Source: an uncultured Clostridia bacterium
GTDB taxonomy: Bacteria > Bacillota > Clostridia > Christensenellales > UBA3700
Direction of reading: 5' to 3'
Length of the DNA: 12,650 nucleotides
Assembly: GCA_947176115.1 (NCBI GenBank)
Contig: CAMWPK010000023.1
Location: 1 to 12,650, forward strand
Part shown: one piece after another, positions 1-7,345 of the stretch
Position numbering within the stretch: position 1 is the first letter of the stretch
How the letters are laid out: each line of letters begins with the position of its first letter
Position numbers and translations under genes: made by a program
Notes under the pieces: model-generated
Seen by the model: only the letters and a program-made list of their open reading frames with translations
Database searches by the model: none
Told to the model about the DNA's origin: nothing

Positions 1-1
1 A

Positions 2-1093
2 TTATATATTATTTTTACATTTTATTGCAATGTTGAGCATTGCTTGGCTTTGGCTTTCCATTTTCTCAACAAGTTTGAACTGCGTATGGCATCTCACGAG
101 ATTGTGGTCGGCATAGTCTGTCTTGAAGTAAACGTCGCCGTCAAGATAGTCTGTCAAAAATCTTATTCCGCATTCCAGCGTAATTATTATAGCGCCGGTA
201 TGTAGCATTTCAAGTTCCTTATCGGTAATTTTATCGCCTATGCCTCTCAAAAAGCCCTTGCAATACGATTCATAAAGATTGATGTCGAAGTCTACGATGT
301 CGAGATTCTTTTCATCTTCAAGGGCGGTATTGCACCCTGAGCGTATTGAATCGCCAAAATCGTATAGAAGCGATCCCGGCATTATCGTATCTAGGTCTAT
401 TATGCAGATTGCTTTGCCCGTATTTTTGTCTATTAGCGCGTTGTTTATCTTTGTGTCGTTGTGTGTGACGCGTAAAGGTATTTGTCCATTGGCAAGAGCG
501 TCTACAATAAGTGATAGTTTATCTGCTCTTTTTTTGACGAAGTCAATTTCGTCTTTTACAAGGTGAGCTCTGTTGCTTTTGTTTTGCTCAACAGCCGTCA
601 AAAACTTGTTATATCTATCCACGGTATTGTGAAAGTTGGGAATAACTTCGCAAAGACTGCCTGCGTCAAAGCCGTCAAGTCTTGCAATAAATTTTCCAAA
701 GGCTTCGCCGGCGTTTTCAAATACCGTAGGGGAGTTGATAACTTGATAGACCTCTGTGTCTTTGATAAAGAGCGACATTCTCCAGCAGTCATTGCCTATA
801 ACATAGTAAGCGTTATTGTCTAGCGTGGGTATAAGTCTCATGCACTCTCTATCTACGTCACCGCCCTGAGAGCGTACAATATCTTGCATTACTGCCGTGA
901 CTTTCTGTATATTTCCCATTAGACCTTTATAATTATTGAAAATTTTAGTATTAAGTTTTTGTAATATATATTGCGTAGGGGAGTTTTTGAGAGTCACAAG
1001 AAAAGTATCGTTGATATGTCCTTCTCCGTAAGGAACGATACTTTCTACTTCTCCGTTAATTTGGAATTTCTTTGCTATTTCTATCTTTATCAT
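2..1093 (-). CDS. nahK: N-acetylhexosamine 1-kinase-like phosphotransferase (APH/choline-kinase fold)
   Basis: This 363-residue cytoplasmic protein belongs to the aminoglycoside-phosphotransferase-like kinases and most resembles NahK, which phosphorylates GlcNAc or GalNAc at C1 with ATP. The N-terminal lobe has a glycine-containing nucleotide-loop sequence, PYGEGHINDTF (residues 21-31). The catalytic loop is VTHNDTKINN (209-218), with D213 as the expected catalytic base. The metal site is IIDLDT (231-236), followed by MPGSLLYDFGDSIR (238-251). These three blocks in this form are typical of the NahK branch, and the length is close to the roughly 360 residues of Bifidobacterium NahK. There is no signal peptide. 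The gene is complete; its TAA stop lies at 2-4. It follows the lipoprotein gene on the same strand after a 124-base gap with strong hairpins, and its ribosome binding site (AGAGAG just before the ATG) is weak. The substrate is inferred from family; another sugar is possible. Confidence 0.8.
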   Translation of the reverse strand: MIKIEIAKKFQINGEVESIVPYGEGHINDTFLVTLKNSPTQYILQKLNTKIFNNYKGLMGNIQKVTAVMQDIVRSQGGDVDRECMRLIPTLDNNAYYVIGNDCWRMSLFIKDTEVYQVINSPTVFENAGEAFGKFIARLDGFDAGSLCEVIPNFHNTVDRYNKFLTAVEQNKSNRAHLVKDEIDFVKKRADKLSLIVDALANGQIPLRVTHNDTKINNALIDKNTGKAICIIDLDTIMPGSLLYDFGDSIRSGCNTALEDEKNLDIVDFDINLYESYCKGFLRGIGDKITDKELEMLHTGAIIITLECGIRFLTDYLDGDVYFKTDYADHNLVRCHTQFKLVEKMESQSQAMLNIAIKCKNNI

Positions 1094-1114
1094 ACTCTCT
1101 TAATTCCTATTGCT

Positions 1115-1167
1115 TAAATAAAGATTTTACGGAGCAAAGCAGTATTGCCACGTAAAATCTCTATTTA
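1115..1167 (-). terminator. Imperfect 17-bp hairpin before nahK: candidate terminator or attenuator
   Basis: Positions 1115-1131 and 1151-1167 are inverted repeats. Read on the minus strand they form a 17-bp helix whose only non-Watson-Crick pair is a G-U wobble; on the plus strand that position is an A-C mismatch, which suggests the minus-strand RNA is the one that folds. The 19-base loop contains a further GCAA/TTGC pairing. The inner ten base pairs are followed on the minus strand by TTTATTTA, so this could act as a weak rho-independent terminator. It ends about 22 bases before the nahK ATG, so it could also be a leader attenuator. No function is proven. Confidence 0.5.
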
Positions 1168-1171
1168 TTTC

Positions 1172-1209
1172 GCAAAGAGTACACTCGTTTTTGCGAGTGT
1201 ACTCTTTGC
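1172..1209. repeat. Perfect 16-bp inverted repeat after the lipoprotein gene
   Basis: Arms at 1172-1187 and 1194-1209 are exact reverse complements, separated by six bases (TTTTTG). Each arm begins or ends with GCAAAGAG and CACTCG. It begins nine bases past the lipoprotein stop codon. Neither strand carries a run of T directly after the stem, so it is not a classical terminator. It may be a 3'-end stabiliser or RNase-processed structure of the lipoprotein mRNA, or a protein-binding palindrome. Confidence 0.6.
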
Positions 1210-1217
1210 TTGCAGGT

Positions 1218-2723
1218 CTATTTTTTGGTCGCAAATAGATTAGTAAATGCGTCCACCAAATTCGTGTTGATTACCGGTTCATACTTATCAAAAGTCGTGT
1301 ATCCGGAAAGGTCGAGCTTCAAATTCGTATCAACTCTTTTATTCTTGAAAATCGTTGTATCGCCAAGGTCAGGCCAGTAGAGAGCTAAATATCTTTCAGC
1401 GTCGGTATCGTTGTCAGAGTAGCTGAATGCAATAGTAGCCGTATTGGAAGTAGTTCCGCCATTCTTACAGTTGCCCGGCAAAACGACCAAAGGACAGTTA
1501 TCGTCTGAGTTAAGCACGTCTTTCTTTTGCATAGATTTGATAAGTCCGTTGCCGTACACCTCGTATTTGCAAGAAAGTTCGGTAAACTTTGCATTCTTTA
1601 GGCTTATGTAATCCTTAGTGGATTTAACAAGGTCGCCTGCGGCGAATTCGCACGCTTGTTGTACGTATTCGCTTTTTACTTTAACTTCGATTGTATAAAG
1701 GTCAAGATCTTCGGAATAAGTTATTTTCGTATCGTCGGAAAGATATTCCGGTCTGGAGAAATCGTAGAAAGCAAAACCTGCGCCGTAATTACCGTAGCTG
1801 TATCTTGTACCTTCTACTACAGCCGAATCTTCAATTATTTTTCCCGTAATCTTATCGTTTTTATCTCTTTCCCAATATCTAAGCGGGATTCTGTTGAGCG
1901 GTTGCCAAGCCAATCTGTCTGCATTAAATTCAGGAAGCGCTACGCCTTTAAGGGTAGAATCGCTTGGATATTCGGTCGCCGTCTGCACGTATTCCGGAAG
2001 GTCAGGGTCTTTTACTATTTTATTTTCAGGAGTAATTTCCAATTTGTTGCCTTTTACTACCTTAGACAAAGACTCGTTGTATGCGCCGAGTATGTATTTA
2101 TATACGGCATTTCCTATATCGTCTTCAGTAGGGAATTGAGCTCCTCCGTTAGAGCCCACTCTCTTTGCATAGAAAGTCGAGCCGGAGTAAATTTGTTCAC
2201 AGTAACCGAAATTGGTCTTAAGTTGATTACCTACGCTTCCGACACCGCTCAATTGCGTAACGCCTGATACCGTTTGGGAGAAAGAACCTTTCTTACCTTG
2301 GAAAGAAGAGTAAGTGCTTCTGATTCCTACCGTTACGTCTTTATTTGCAAGTGTAGAAACCTTTCTTGCATTTACCATTGCGTCGGTTACGATTAAATAA
2401 CCCGATTGAGTAATGTTATTGTAGTTGGTAACGGCAAGAGCATAGATTGCTGCCGCTGCGGCAGCAGGATTTGCGTTCATGTCAATGCCCGCTTCTGCCA
2501 ACGCGTCTTTAACGCTGACGATAGTCGCGCCTGACGCAGTGATGTCATTTAGCGTATTTGCGTCGACGTTACTTTGGAAGTCGCCCAAGAAGTAAACGCC
2601 GATAGGCGTTTCGCCATACATTTGCTTACAGCCTGCCAAAGATACGCAAAGAATGCTGGCGATTAAAATCACAGCCAAGCAAGTCATTACGACTTTGGAC
2701 TTTTTTGTTTTGAAAAATCTCAT
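1218..2723 (-). CDS. Uncharacterised secreted lipoprotein
   Basis: I do not recognise a family for this 501-residue protein. It starts with a basic stretch (RFFKTKKSK), then a hydrophobic segment (about residues 11-30) ending in a lipobox VSLAGC with the lipidated cysteine at C32, so it is predicted to be a lipoprotein anchored on the outer face of the membrane. The mature part has an alanine run (residues about 82-87) in an alanine-rich helix-like stretch, then a Gly/Ser/Thr-rich part, a proline-rich linker near 235-270, and a C-terminal half rich in aromatic and beta-prone residues. I see no substrate-binding-protein, protease or glycosidase motif. The start is supported by AGGTGG six bases upstream and by a near-consensus promoter at 2769-2797. 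It is transcribed divergently from nagA, and nahK follows downstream, which suggests but does not show a link to sugar uptake. Confidence 0.75.
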   Translation of the reverse strand: MRFFKTKKSKVVMTCLAVILIASILCVSLAGCKQMYGETPIGVYFLGDFQSNVDANTLNDITASGATIVSVKDALAEAGIDMNANPAAAAAAIYALAVTNYNNITQSGYLIVTDAMVNARKVSTLANKDVTVGIRSTYSSFQGKKGSFSQTVSGVTQLSGVGSVGNQLKTNFGYCEQIYSGSTFYAKRVGSNGGAQFPTEDDIGNAVYKYILGAYNESLSKVVKGNKLEITPENKIVKDPDLPEYVQTATEYPSDSTLKGVALPEFNADRLAWQPLNRIPLRYWERDKNDKITGKIIEDSAVVEGTRYSYGNYGAGFAFYDFSRPEYLSDDTKITYSEDLDLYTIEVKVKSEYVQQACEFAAGDLVKSTKDYISLKNAKFTELSCKYEVYGNGLIKSMQKKDVLNSDDNCPLVVLPGNCKNGGTTSNTATIAFSYSDNDTDAERYLALYWPDLGDTTIFKNKRVDTNLKLDLSGYTTFDKYEPVINTNLVDAFTNLFATKK

Positions 2724-2768
2724 AATCCCACCTCTTATTTTTTTAGTACCGTCTAACTGTACTATATT

Positions 2769-2797
2769 ATTATATTATAAGATTTGCGTTTTGTAAA
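2769..2797 (-). promoter_or_regulatory. Sigma-A promoter for the lipoprotein gene
   Basis: On the minus strand, TTTACA (2792-2797) and a perfect TATAAT (2769-2774) are separated by 17 bases. This predicts a start near 2762 and a leader of about 39 bases ending in the AGGTGG ribosome binding site. The spacer contains AACGCAAA, part of the repeated AAACGC motif of this region. Confidence 0.75.
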
Positions 2798-2943
2798 GGG
2801 GGAATTTATTTTTTATTAAATAATTATTAAATCTTATTGATTTATCAAAATATTGACACAAAAAGCAAATAATATTATAATGAAAGTACAAAAAACGCTC
2901 CAATGCAACACGTCTAAACGCGCAGGAAACCAAACTTGCGTTT
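2786..2943. promoter_or_regulatory. Four AAACGC/GCGTTT hexamers in the divergent region: candidate operator sites
   Basis: The hexamer AAACGC occurs at 2893-2898 and 2916-2921 on the plus strand, and its complement GCGTTT at 2786-2791 and 2938-2943. The first lies between the -35 and -10 of the lipoprotein promoter; the other three lie in the predicted nagA leader, starting at 2893, 2916 and 2938, so 22-23 bases apart. The last two form an inverted pair (TAAACGC/GCGTTTA, 2915-2921 and 2938-2944) that could also be an RNA hairpin just before the nagA ribosome binding site. A shared regulator of both directions is an inference. Confidence 0.35.
2853..2881 (+). promoter_or_regulatory. Consensus sigma-A promoter for nagA and the hydrolase
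   Basis: TTGACA (2853-2858) and TATAAT (2876-2881) both match the consensus exactly and are 17 bases apart, the optimal spacing. Transcription should start near 2888, giving a leader of about 75 bases. Such a perfect core promoter is strong, so control, if any, is likely to be by repression. Confidence 0.85.
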
Positions 2944-2962
2944 ACGAAAGGAGAATTAAGTT

Positions 2963-4141
2963 ATGACGATAACCTTAAAGAACGCAAAAGTATATACTCA
3001 AGGCAAGTTTATTTCAGCGAGCGTAGTAATAAAAGACGGCGTAATCGCTTCGATAGGCGAAGCCGTTGAGGGCGAAGTCATTGACGCAAAAGGCAAGTTA
3101 TGCGTTGCAGGATATATAGACGTACACACTCACGGCGGTTGGGGTAAAGACTGTATGGAAGCAAGCGCGGAAGCTATTGACGTAATTAGCCGTTATCATC
3201 TTTATACGGGTACTACGTCCTTTGTTCCCACGACAATGACGGCAAGCCCCGAAGACATAGACAAAGCCGTAGATAATATAAGAAAGTACGGCAGTAAGTA
3301 TTCAAGGATATTGGGCGTTCACTTAGAGGGACCGTATCTTGCGCAAAAGAGCGCAGGCGCGCATCCGCCGAAGTTATTGATACCGCCAAGCAAAGATTCT
3401 TCCTTTGTATGGAAAAATATCGATTTAGTAAAGAGAGTTACTTTAGCTCCCAATCTCGACGGAGCCTGGCAGTTTTGTCGCGATGCGAGAGCTAAGGGTA
3501 TACAGGTGTCCATGGGACATGACGACAGCATTGACGACGAGATATACGCTTGCGTGGAAAACGGAGCCGACAGCGTAACGCATATGTACAATTGCACTTC
3601 CCGTCCGTCAAGACGCGGTACGCCAAAAAAGCACTTGGGATTGACGGAAGTAGGACTTAACGACGATAGGATAGTCGCCGAAGTTATTGCCGACGACAGA
3701 CACGTGCCAAATGCGCTTTTCAAAATGATATATAAGCTCAAAGGCGCAAAAGGAATATGTCTGGTATCCGATTCGTTGAGCGTTGCTGGCATGGACGAGG
3801 GCAAGGACTATTATCTTGGGAGCGGAGCAAGCGCTCAGAAGATAAGGATTGACGATGGCGTAGCGATTTTGCCTGAGTTAAACACATACGCAGGTTCTGT
3901 GACGCCCGTTGGCAAAATGGTAGCCAATCTATACGGCATAGGCGTACCGCTTGAGGATTGTATAGACATGTGTACCAAGACGCCTGCCAAGTTGATGGGC
4001 AGAGAGGATATAGGAGATATAGCCGTCGGCAAAAGAGGCGATATAAATATATTGAATGACGATTTGTCAATATTTGCGACTGTCATTGACGGAGTTTTGG
4101 TAGACAGAGATGCGCTAAAGAACGGCATAGACGTTGAGTAG
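2963..4141 (+). CDS. nagA: N-acetylglucosamine-6-phosphate deacetylase family protein
   Basis: This 392-residue cytoplasmic amidohydrolase belongs to the NagA family, which hydrolyses GlcNAc-6-phosphate to glucosamine-6-phosphate and acetate. The metal-dependent active site is complete: HTH (H55, H57), HLEGPY with E122, H186 in SMGHD, H207 in THMYN, and the catalytic aspartate D270 in LVSDS. H247 in DDRHVP matches the substrate-binding histidine. The C-terminal part (GRGDI-like RGDINIL, then VIDGVLVD) is the usual beta-sandwich strand set. Length is normal. AAAGGAG stands nine bases before the ATG. The substrate loop is atypical: the usual N-A-M is N-C-T (210-212), the H-R-E-P-G segment is replaced by a longer S-R-R-G-T-P stretch, and IADG is IADD. 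A different N-acetylated sugar phosphate is therefore possible. The alpha/beta hydrolase gene follows nine bases later in the same operon. Confidence 0.88.
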   Translation: MTITLKNAKVYTQGKFISASVVIKDGVIASIGEAVEGEVIDAKGKLCVAGYIDVHTHGGWGKDCMEASAEAIDVISRYHLYTGTTSFVPTTMTASPEDIDKAVDNIRKYGSKYSRILGVHLEGPYLAQKSAGAHPPKLLIPPSKDSSFVWKNIDLVKRVTLAPNLDGAWQFCRDARAKGIQVSMGHDDSIDDEIYACVENGADSVTHMYNCTSRPSRRGTPKKHLGLTEVGLNDDRIVAEVIADDRHVPNALFKMIYKLKGAKGICLVSDSLSVAGMDEGKDYYLGSGASAQKIRIDDGVAILPELNTYAGSVTPVGKMVANLYGIGVPLEDCIDMCTKTPAKLMGREDIGDIAVGKRGDINILNDDLSIFATVIDGVLVDRDALKNGIDVE

Positions 4142-4150
4142 AGGTGGAAG

Positions 4151-5125
4151 ATGTCGAAAGATGAAATAATGCATAATAAAGAAGAACGCAAAGAAGCCAA
4201 GAAAAAGAAAAGGCTGATAAAGATAAGCACGTCAAAACTTGCTAAGCTCATATTTGACATTGACGACAACGTCAAAGGTTTTGTTACCAACAACTATAAG
4301 AGCAGTAACAAAATTTACGAAATGACAGATATAGTATACTATCCCGAAGAGGGGGAGATTTGCAATCTTGATTTATTTAAGCCGGAGCTTGTAGTAGACG
4401 TTAAATTGCCTGTAATAGTCAACGTTCACGGAGGCGGTTGGGTCACCGGCGATAAGCGTTGGCGCGTTGCTCAAGGCAAGATTTTCGCAGACATGGGCAC
4501 TTGTGTAATCAACGTCAATTACGGTCTAAGTCCCGCATATAAATATCATCAGTCCTTAAGGCACATATTCTTAGCGCTACGTTGGTTGGAAGATAACGCC
4601 GAAGAGTACAAGCTGGACCTTGACAACGTATTCGTCATGGGGGATTCGGCAGGCGGACAAATTGCCTGTCAAGTATGCGCGACGCTTCACAACAAAGACT
4701 TTCTTGCGAGATTGGGAGTAGAACCAATTAATTTCCGTATCAAAGGCGCGCTTCTCAACTGCGGAGCTTATGATTTTGATGATCTTTTGAAGAATCCTAT
4801 GGCCAATGATATAATCAAGGATATGACGGGCAAAGAAGTAGACCTTATAGACGAATATGAATACAAAGATATACTTTATACGATACCTTGGGTTGATGAA
4901 GATTTTCCTAAAAAAGTCTTTATATCCTATGGCAAAAACGACGTATTCGTCGGCAAACATCATTTAGCTTTGCTAAAAAGACTTGACGAACTTAAAAAAT
5001 CCTACGTCACTTATTGCGGAACTTTCCCCGGTCTGCATTGCTTCCACTTATTCTACAAGATGTCTGAGTCAAAAGCAATGTACGTAGAGGCTAAGAAATA
5101 TCTTATGGAGATTGTTCGTCAGTAA
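4151..5125 (+). CDS. Alpha/beta hydrolase, hormone-sensitive-lipase type esterase/deacetylase
   Basis: A 324-residue serine hydrolase without signal peptide. The oxyanion-hole motif HGGGW is at residues 93-97 and the nucleophile elbow GDSAGG at 164-169, making S166 the nucleophile. D264 in GKNDVF and H296 in GLHCF complete a plausible triad. This arrangement is that of the HSL (class IV) esterases, which cleave small carboxylic esters, including acetyl groups on sugars. The first 35 residues are unusually rich in lysine and glutamate and precede the catalytic domain, perhaps with a cap role. It follows nagA by nine bases with ribosome binding site AGGTGG (4142-4147), so the two are co-transcribed and probably translated together. 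A role in removing O-acetyl groups from the same glycans that feed NagA fits this placement but is inferred; the substrate is unknown. Confidence 0.82.
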   Translation: MSKDEIMHNKEERKEAKKKKRLIKISTSKLAKLIFDIDDNVKGFVTNNYKSSNKIYEMTDIVYYPEEGEICNLDLFKPELVVDVKLPVIVNVHGGGWVTGDKRWRVAQGKIFADMGTCVINVNYGLSPAYKYHQSLRHIFLALRWLEDNAEEYKLDLDNVFVMGDSAGGQIACQVCATLHNKDFLARLGVEPINFRIKGALLNCGAYDFDDLLKNPMANDIIKDMTGKEVDLIDEYEYKDILYTIPWVDEDFPKKVFISYGKNDVFVGKHHLALLKRLDELKKSYVTYCGTFPGLHCFHLFYKMSESKAMYVEAKKYLMEIVRQ

Positions 5126-5131
5126 TTTTAT

Positions 5132-5151
5132 ACGTCACTTCATAGTGATGT
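5132..5151 (+). terminator. Small hairpin at the convergent nagA-operon/ger-operon junction
   Basis: ACGTCACT (5132-5139) and AGTGATGT (5144-5151) pair over eight positions with one G-U wobble on the plus-strand RNA and a four-base loop. It begins seven bases after the hydrolase stop codon and lies mostly within the 3' end of gerAC. No T-run follows, so as a terminator it is weak; it may be chance. Confidence 0.25.
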
Positions 5152-6193
5152 CAACTTCGACTTTCAACTGCATATTCTCAAGGAAATCGCTTTGAATATA
5201 GAAGTCCTTGCCTTGCGCGTACACTCTCTGTCCGAGGAAGAACACGTCGATACCTTGTTCCCGACAGGTTGCAAAACATTCTTCGACGTAACTTGTAATA
5301 TTTTTTTGCAATACTTCCACGCTTCTTTTTTCGTCGATATTTTCAGGCACGTAAGCTCTGTCGTTGAGTTGAGCTTTTATTTTGACGGTTGCCGTATCTT
5401 TTTGCGCTTTAATATCAGAGCTGGATTTTACTATATCCACTTGACCCATTTTTTCGTCAAAACTATAGGCGAGTTGTCCGCTCTTGAGTTTATTGAGAGT
5501 GAGGCTTAGCCCCTTAGTTGCGGTTTCTGACAGAATGACGTAATTATGTCCGTCTGTGACAAAACTTTCTTTAGCGCTTATATAGGTAGTTTCTCCGCTT
5601 TTTTCGACGCTTACGCATGGCATATATACGCTACCGCCTATGCGGTATCTATTTTTGATATAGTCTTTTACGATAATGGGGACTACGCCTAGATCGGTTA
5701 CGATATTACGCAACATACCGCCGATATAATAACCTCCTCCCTGTCCGTTGGAGAGCTTAGCGGAGAGTACTTCCAATGGGGAACCTTTGCTCGCCACAAT
5801 CATAGTATTGTTGCACAGTTCTTCGTTTTCCACAAAGAATCTAATAGCCCTATCCTTATCTTTAGTCAGTAGGTCTTGTCCAAGAATAAGCACCATGGTA
5901 TGGCATAGCGATACCGTTTGACCGGTATCTTGCGAGAGCTTAGCGATAACTTCCGTCATTTGCGTACCGGTAGTAGAATACGTAATGAATTCTTGTTTGC
6001 CTTGTTGTCCGTCGGTTTTGAGTACCTGTATTCCCATTTCGTATTCGTCGTCTTTCAAATCCAGAGATATAGCCAGCACTATTGCTCTCGTGCTTACGCT
6101 TTTTTGTTCTTCAAGCACAGAGAATACTACCAAAACAACAATGATAAGAGCTATTACAAACCATTTTTTGTCTACTAACTTAAATTTTTTCAT
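5135..6193 (-). CDS. gerAC: Ger(x)C-family germinant receptor subunit C, without a lipobox
   Basis: This 352-residue protein is the C subunit of a nutrient germinant receptor. Ger(x)C features are the opening STRAIVLAISLDL (residues 34-46), the conserved hydrophobic core around SLCHTMVLILGQDLL, the middle domain with FFVENEELCNNTMIVASKGSPLEVL-type sequence, and a C-terminal domain with alternating charged and beta-prone residues. Canonical GerAC is a lipoprotein with a cysteine right after its hydrophobic signal. Here the segment at about residues 11-27 runs into SVLEEQ with no cysteine, so the protein is predicted to be held by an uncleaved membrane helix, with the rest outside the membrane. 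The start is firm: its ATG overlaps the TGA of gerAB by four bases (ATGA), so translation is coupled. It is the last gene of the ger operon. Confidence 0.88.
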   Translation of the reverse strand: MKKFKLVDKKWFVIALIIVVLVVFSVLEEQKSVSTRAIVLAISLDLKDDEYEMGIQVLKTDGQQGKQEFITYSTTGTQMTEVIAKLSQDTGQTVSLCHTMVLILGQDLLTKDKDRAIRFFVENEELCNNTMIVASKGSPLEVLSAKLSNGQGGGYYIGGMLRNIVTDLGVVPIIVKDYIKNRYRIGGSVYMPCVSVEKSGETTYISAKESFVTDGHNYVILSETATKGLSLTLNKLKSGQLAYSFDEKMGQVDIVKSSSDIKAQKDTATVKIKAQLNDRAYVPENIDEKRSVEVLQKNITSYVEECFATCREQGIDVFFLGQRVYAQGKDFYIQSDFLENMQLKVEVDITMK

Positions 6194-7338
6194 ATCTCTC
6201 CTTGCAACTCGTTGGTTTGATTTGCGTTTTGTGGCGTCATATTTTCAGACGTATTATTTTGTTGTTTTTCTTTTTTACTTTGACATACGCGCATAGCTAT
6301 ATACGCCGTAATTGTAACTATAAATTCTATGAAGAAGGCGACGTATCTCAACCAGCTTACGTCAAGCCTGTAATTGGTATTGAGATTGCCTATGCCAAAG
6401 CAAATTATGCAATATATTATCACACCGCTTATAATTGACAAAATAAACTTATCACCGAAGAAGAACTTGGCGCACGTAGACGTCGCGTATATAAGCATAG
6501 AGAACTTGATAATATACATCACGAGCCAGCTTAGCACTGTCGGCAGGTCTGCCGAGCCTATCATGAAGAAGATTTTATTGAGTGACGAAACGCTAAGGAA
6601 AGCGTTGCCGACCAATTCGCCTGCTTCTCCAAAAGTGCAGATAAACAATATCATTACGCCCACCGTGAGCAAGAATGCGCCGAGTATTGCCAAAGTTGTC
6701 CATATAGCCAATCTTTTTTTGCCGTGATTTTTAGACGGTGTCACCGTTACTAAAAGCAGTGGAGTAAAGTCGCCGAACCACATCAGGTATTTATCGCATG
6801 CGACTGCCAATTCGCCGGAGATTTTGAATGGCATAAGGTCGAGCGGGTCGAGCTTGATATTGGAAAAGACGATAAAAAACACGCAGGCAAAAGCAATTAT
6901 CCAAAAGAATATCTGCGCAGATCTCGCAAGTACTTTTGCGCCTCTTTGCGCAATATATATTCCCACCATAATCAATGCCAACGTGATATAGACCCAACTT
7001 ACGTTTGCGTAGAGCGAAGTCGCAATATACGCTACGCCCTCGCTACCGCGCACGGTGCTTTTTATTACGGAAGACACAAGTATTAAGATTGCAAACACGG
7101 CTTTGAGCCATTTGGGGAAGTCTTGCTCAAGTATCGAACCGTTTTTGACAGTGCCGTATACTACGGCAAGCATCATAATCTCAATTGCTACCATAAAAGC
7201 CATTACCATATAGCTATTGTTAGCCACCGAAGATATTAGATATTGCGGTAGCATAACTATTTTGAAAGTGACTACGGATATGAATGCGAGCAATAAGAAC
7301 TGTTCTTCATAGATTTTGTTTTTTTGATTATTTTCCAT
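6190..7338 (-). CDS. gerAB: GerAB-family germinant receptor subunit B (APC-type membrane protein)
   Basis: A 382-residue integral membrane protein of the spore-germination GerAB family, which is related to amino-acid/polyamine transporters and carries the germinant-sensing part of the receptor in the spore inner membrane. About ten hydrophobic segments can be seen, roughly at residues 14-33, 42-61, 79-98, 112-130, 141-159, 183-200, 211-234, 266-286, 298-316 and 329-350. MWFGDFTPLLL (186-196) falls in the region typical of the family (the F-G-x-F type turn of segment 6). After the last helix comes a hydrophilic Asn/Gln/Glu-rich tail (about 353-382), which is longer than I would expect. Its ribosome binding site AGGTGA (7342-7347) overlaps the stop codon of gerAA, and its stop overlaps the start of gerAC, so the three genes form one translationally linked operon. 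The germinant cannot be deduced. Confidence 0.9.
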   Translation of the reverse strand: MENNQKNKIYEEQFLLLAFISVVTFKIVMLPQYLISSVANNSYMVMAFMVAIEIMMLAVVYGTVKNGSILEQDFPKWLKAVFAILILVSSVIKSTVRGSEGVAYIATSLYANVSWVYITLALIMVGIYIAQRGAKVLARSAQIFFWIIAFACVFFIVFSNIKLDPLDLMPFKISGELAVACDKYLMWFGDFTPLLLVTVTPSKNHGKKRLAIWTTLAILGAFLLTVGVMILFICTFGEAGELVGNAFLSVSSLNKIFFMIGSADLPTVLSWLVMYIIKFSMLIYATSTCAKFFFGDKFILSIISGVIIYCIICFGIGNLNTNYRLDVSWLRYVAFFIEFIVTITAYIAMRVCQSKKEKQQNNTSENMTPQNANQTNELQGEI

Positions 7339-7345
7339 ACGTCAC

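Noticed and set aside
1656..2267. 203-codon open frame on the plus strand opposite the lipoprotein gene
   Set aside because: It has no ribosome binding site or promoter, its composition is odd (Phe/Tyr/Ser-rich), and it is the antisense shadow of a gene with clear start signals and a signal peptide.
2448..2466. Eight-base-pair inverted repeat TGCTGCCG/CGGCAGCA
   Set aside because: It lies within alanine codons of the lipoprotein gene and is explained by the polyalanine run.
3319..3804. 161-codon minus-strand open frame inside nagA
   Set aside because: It is the complement of conserved nagA active-site sequence and shows no recognisable protein features.
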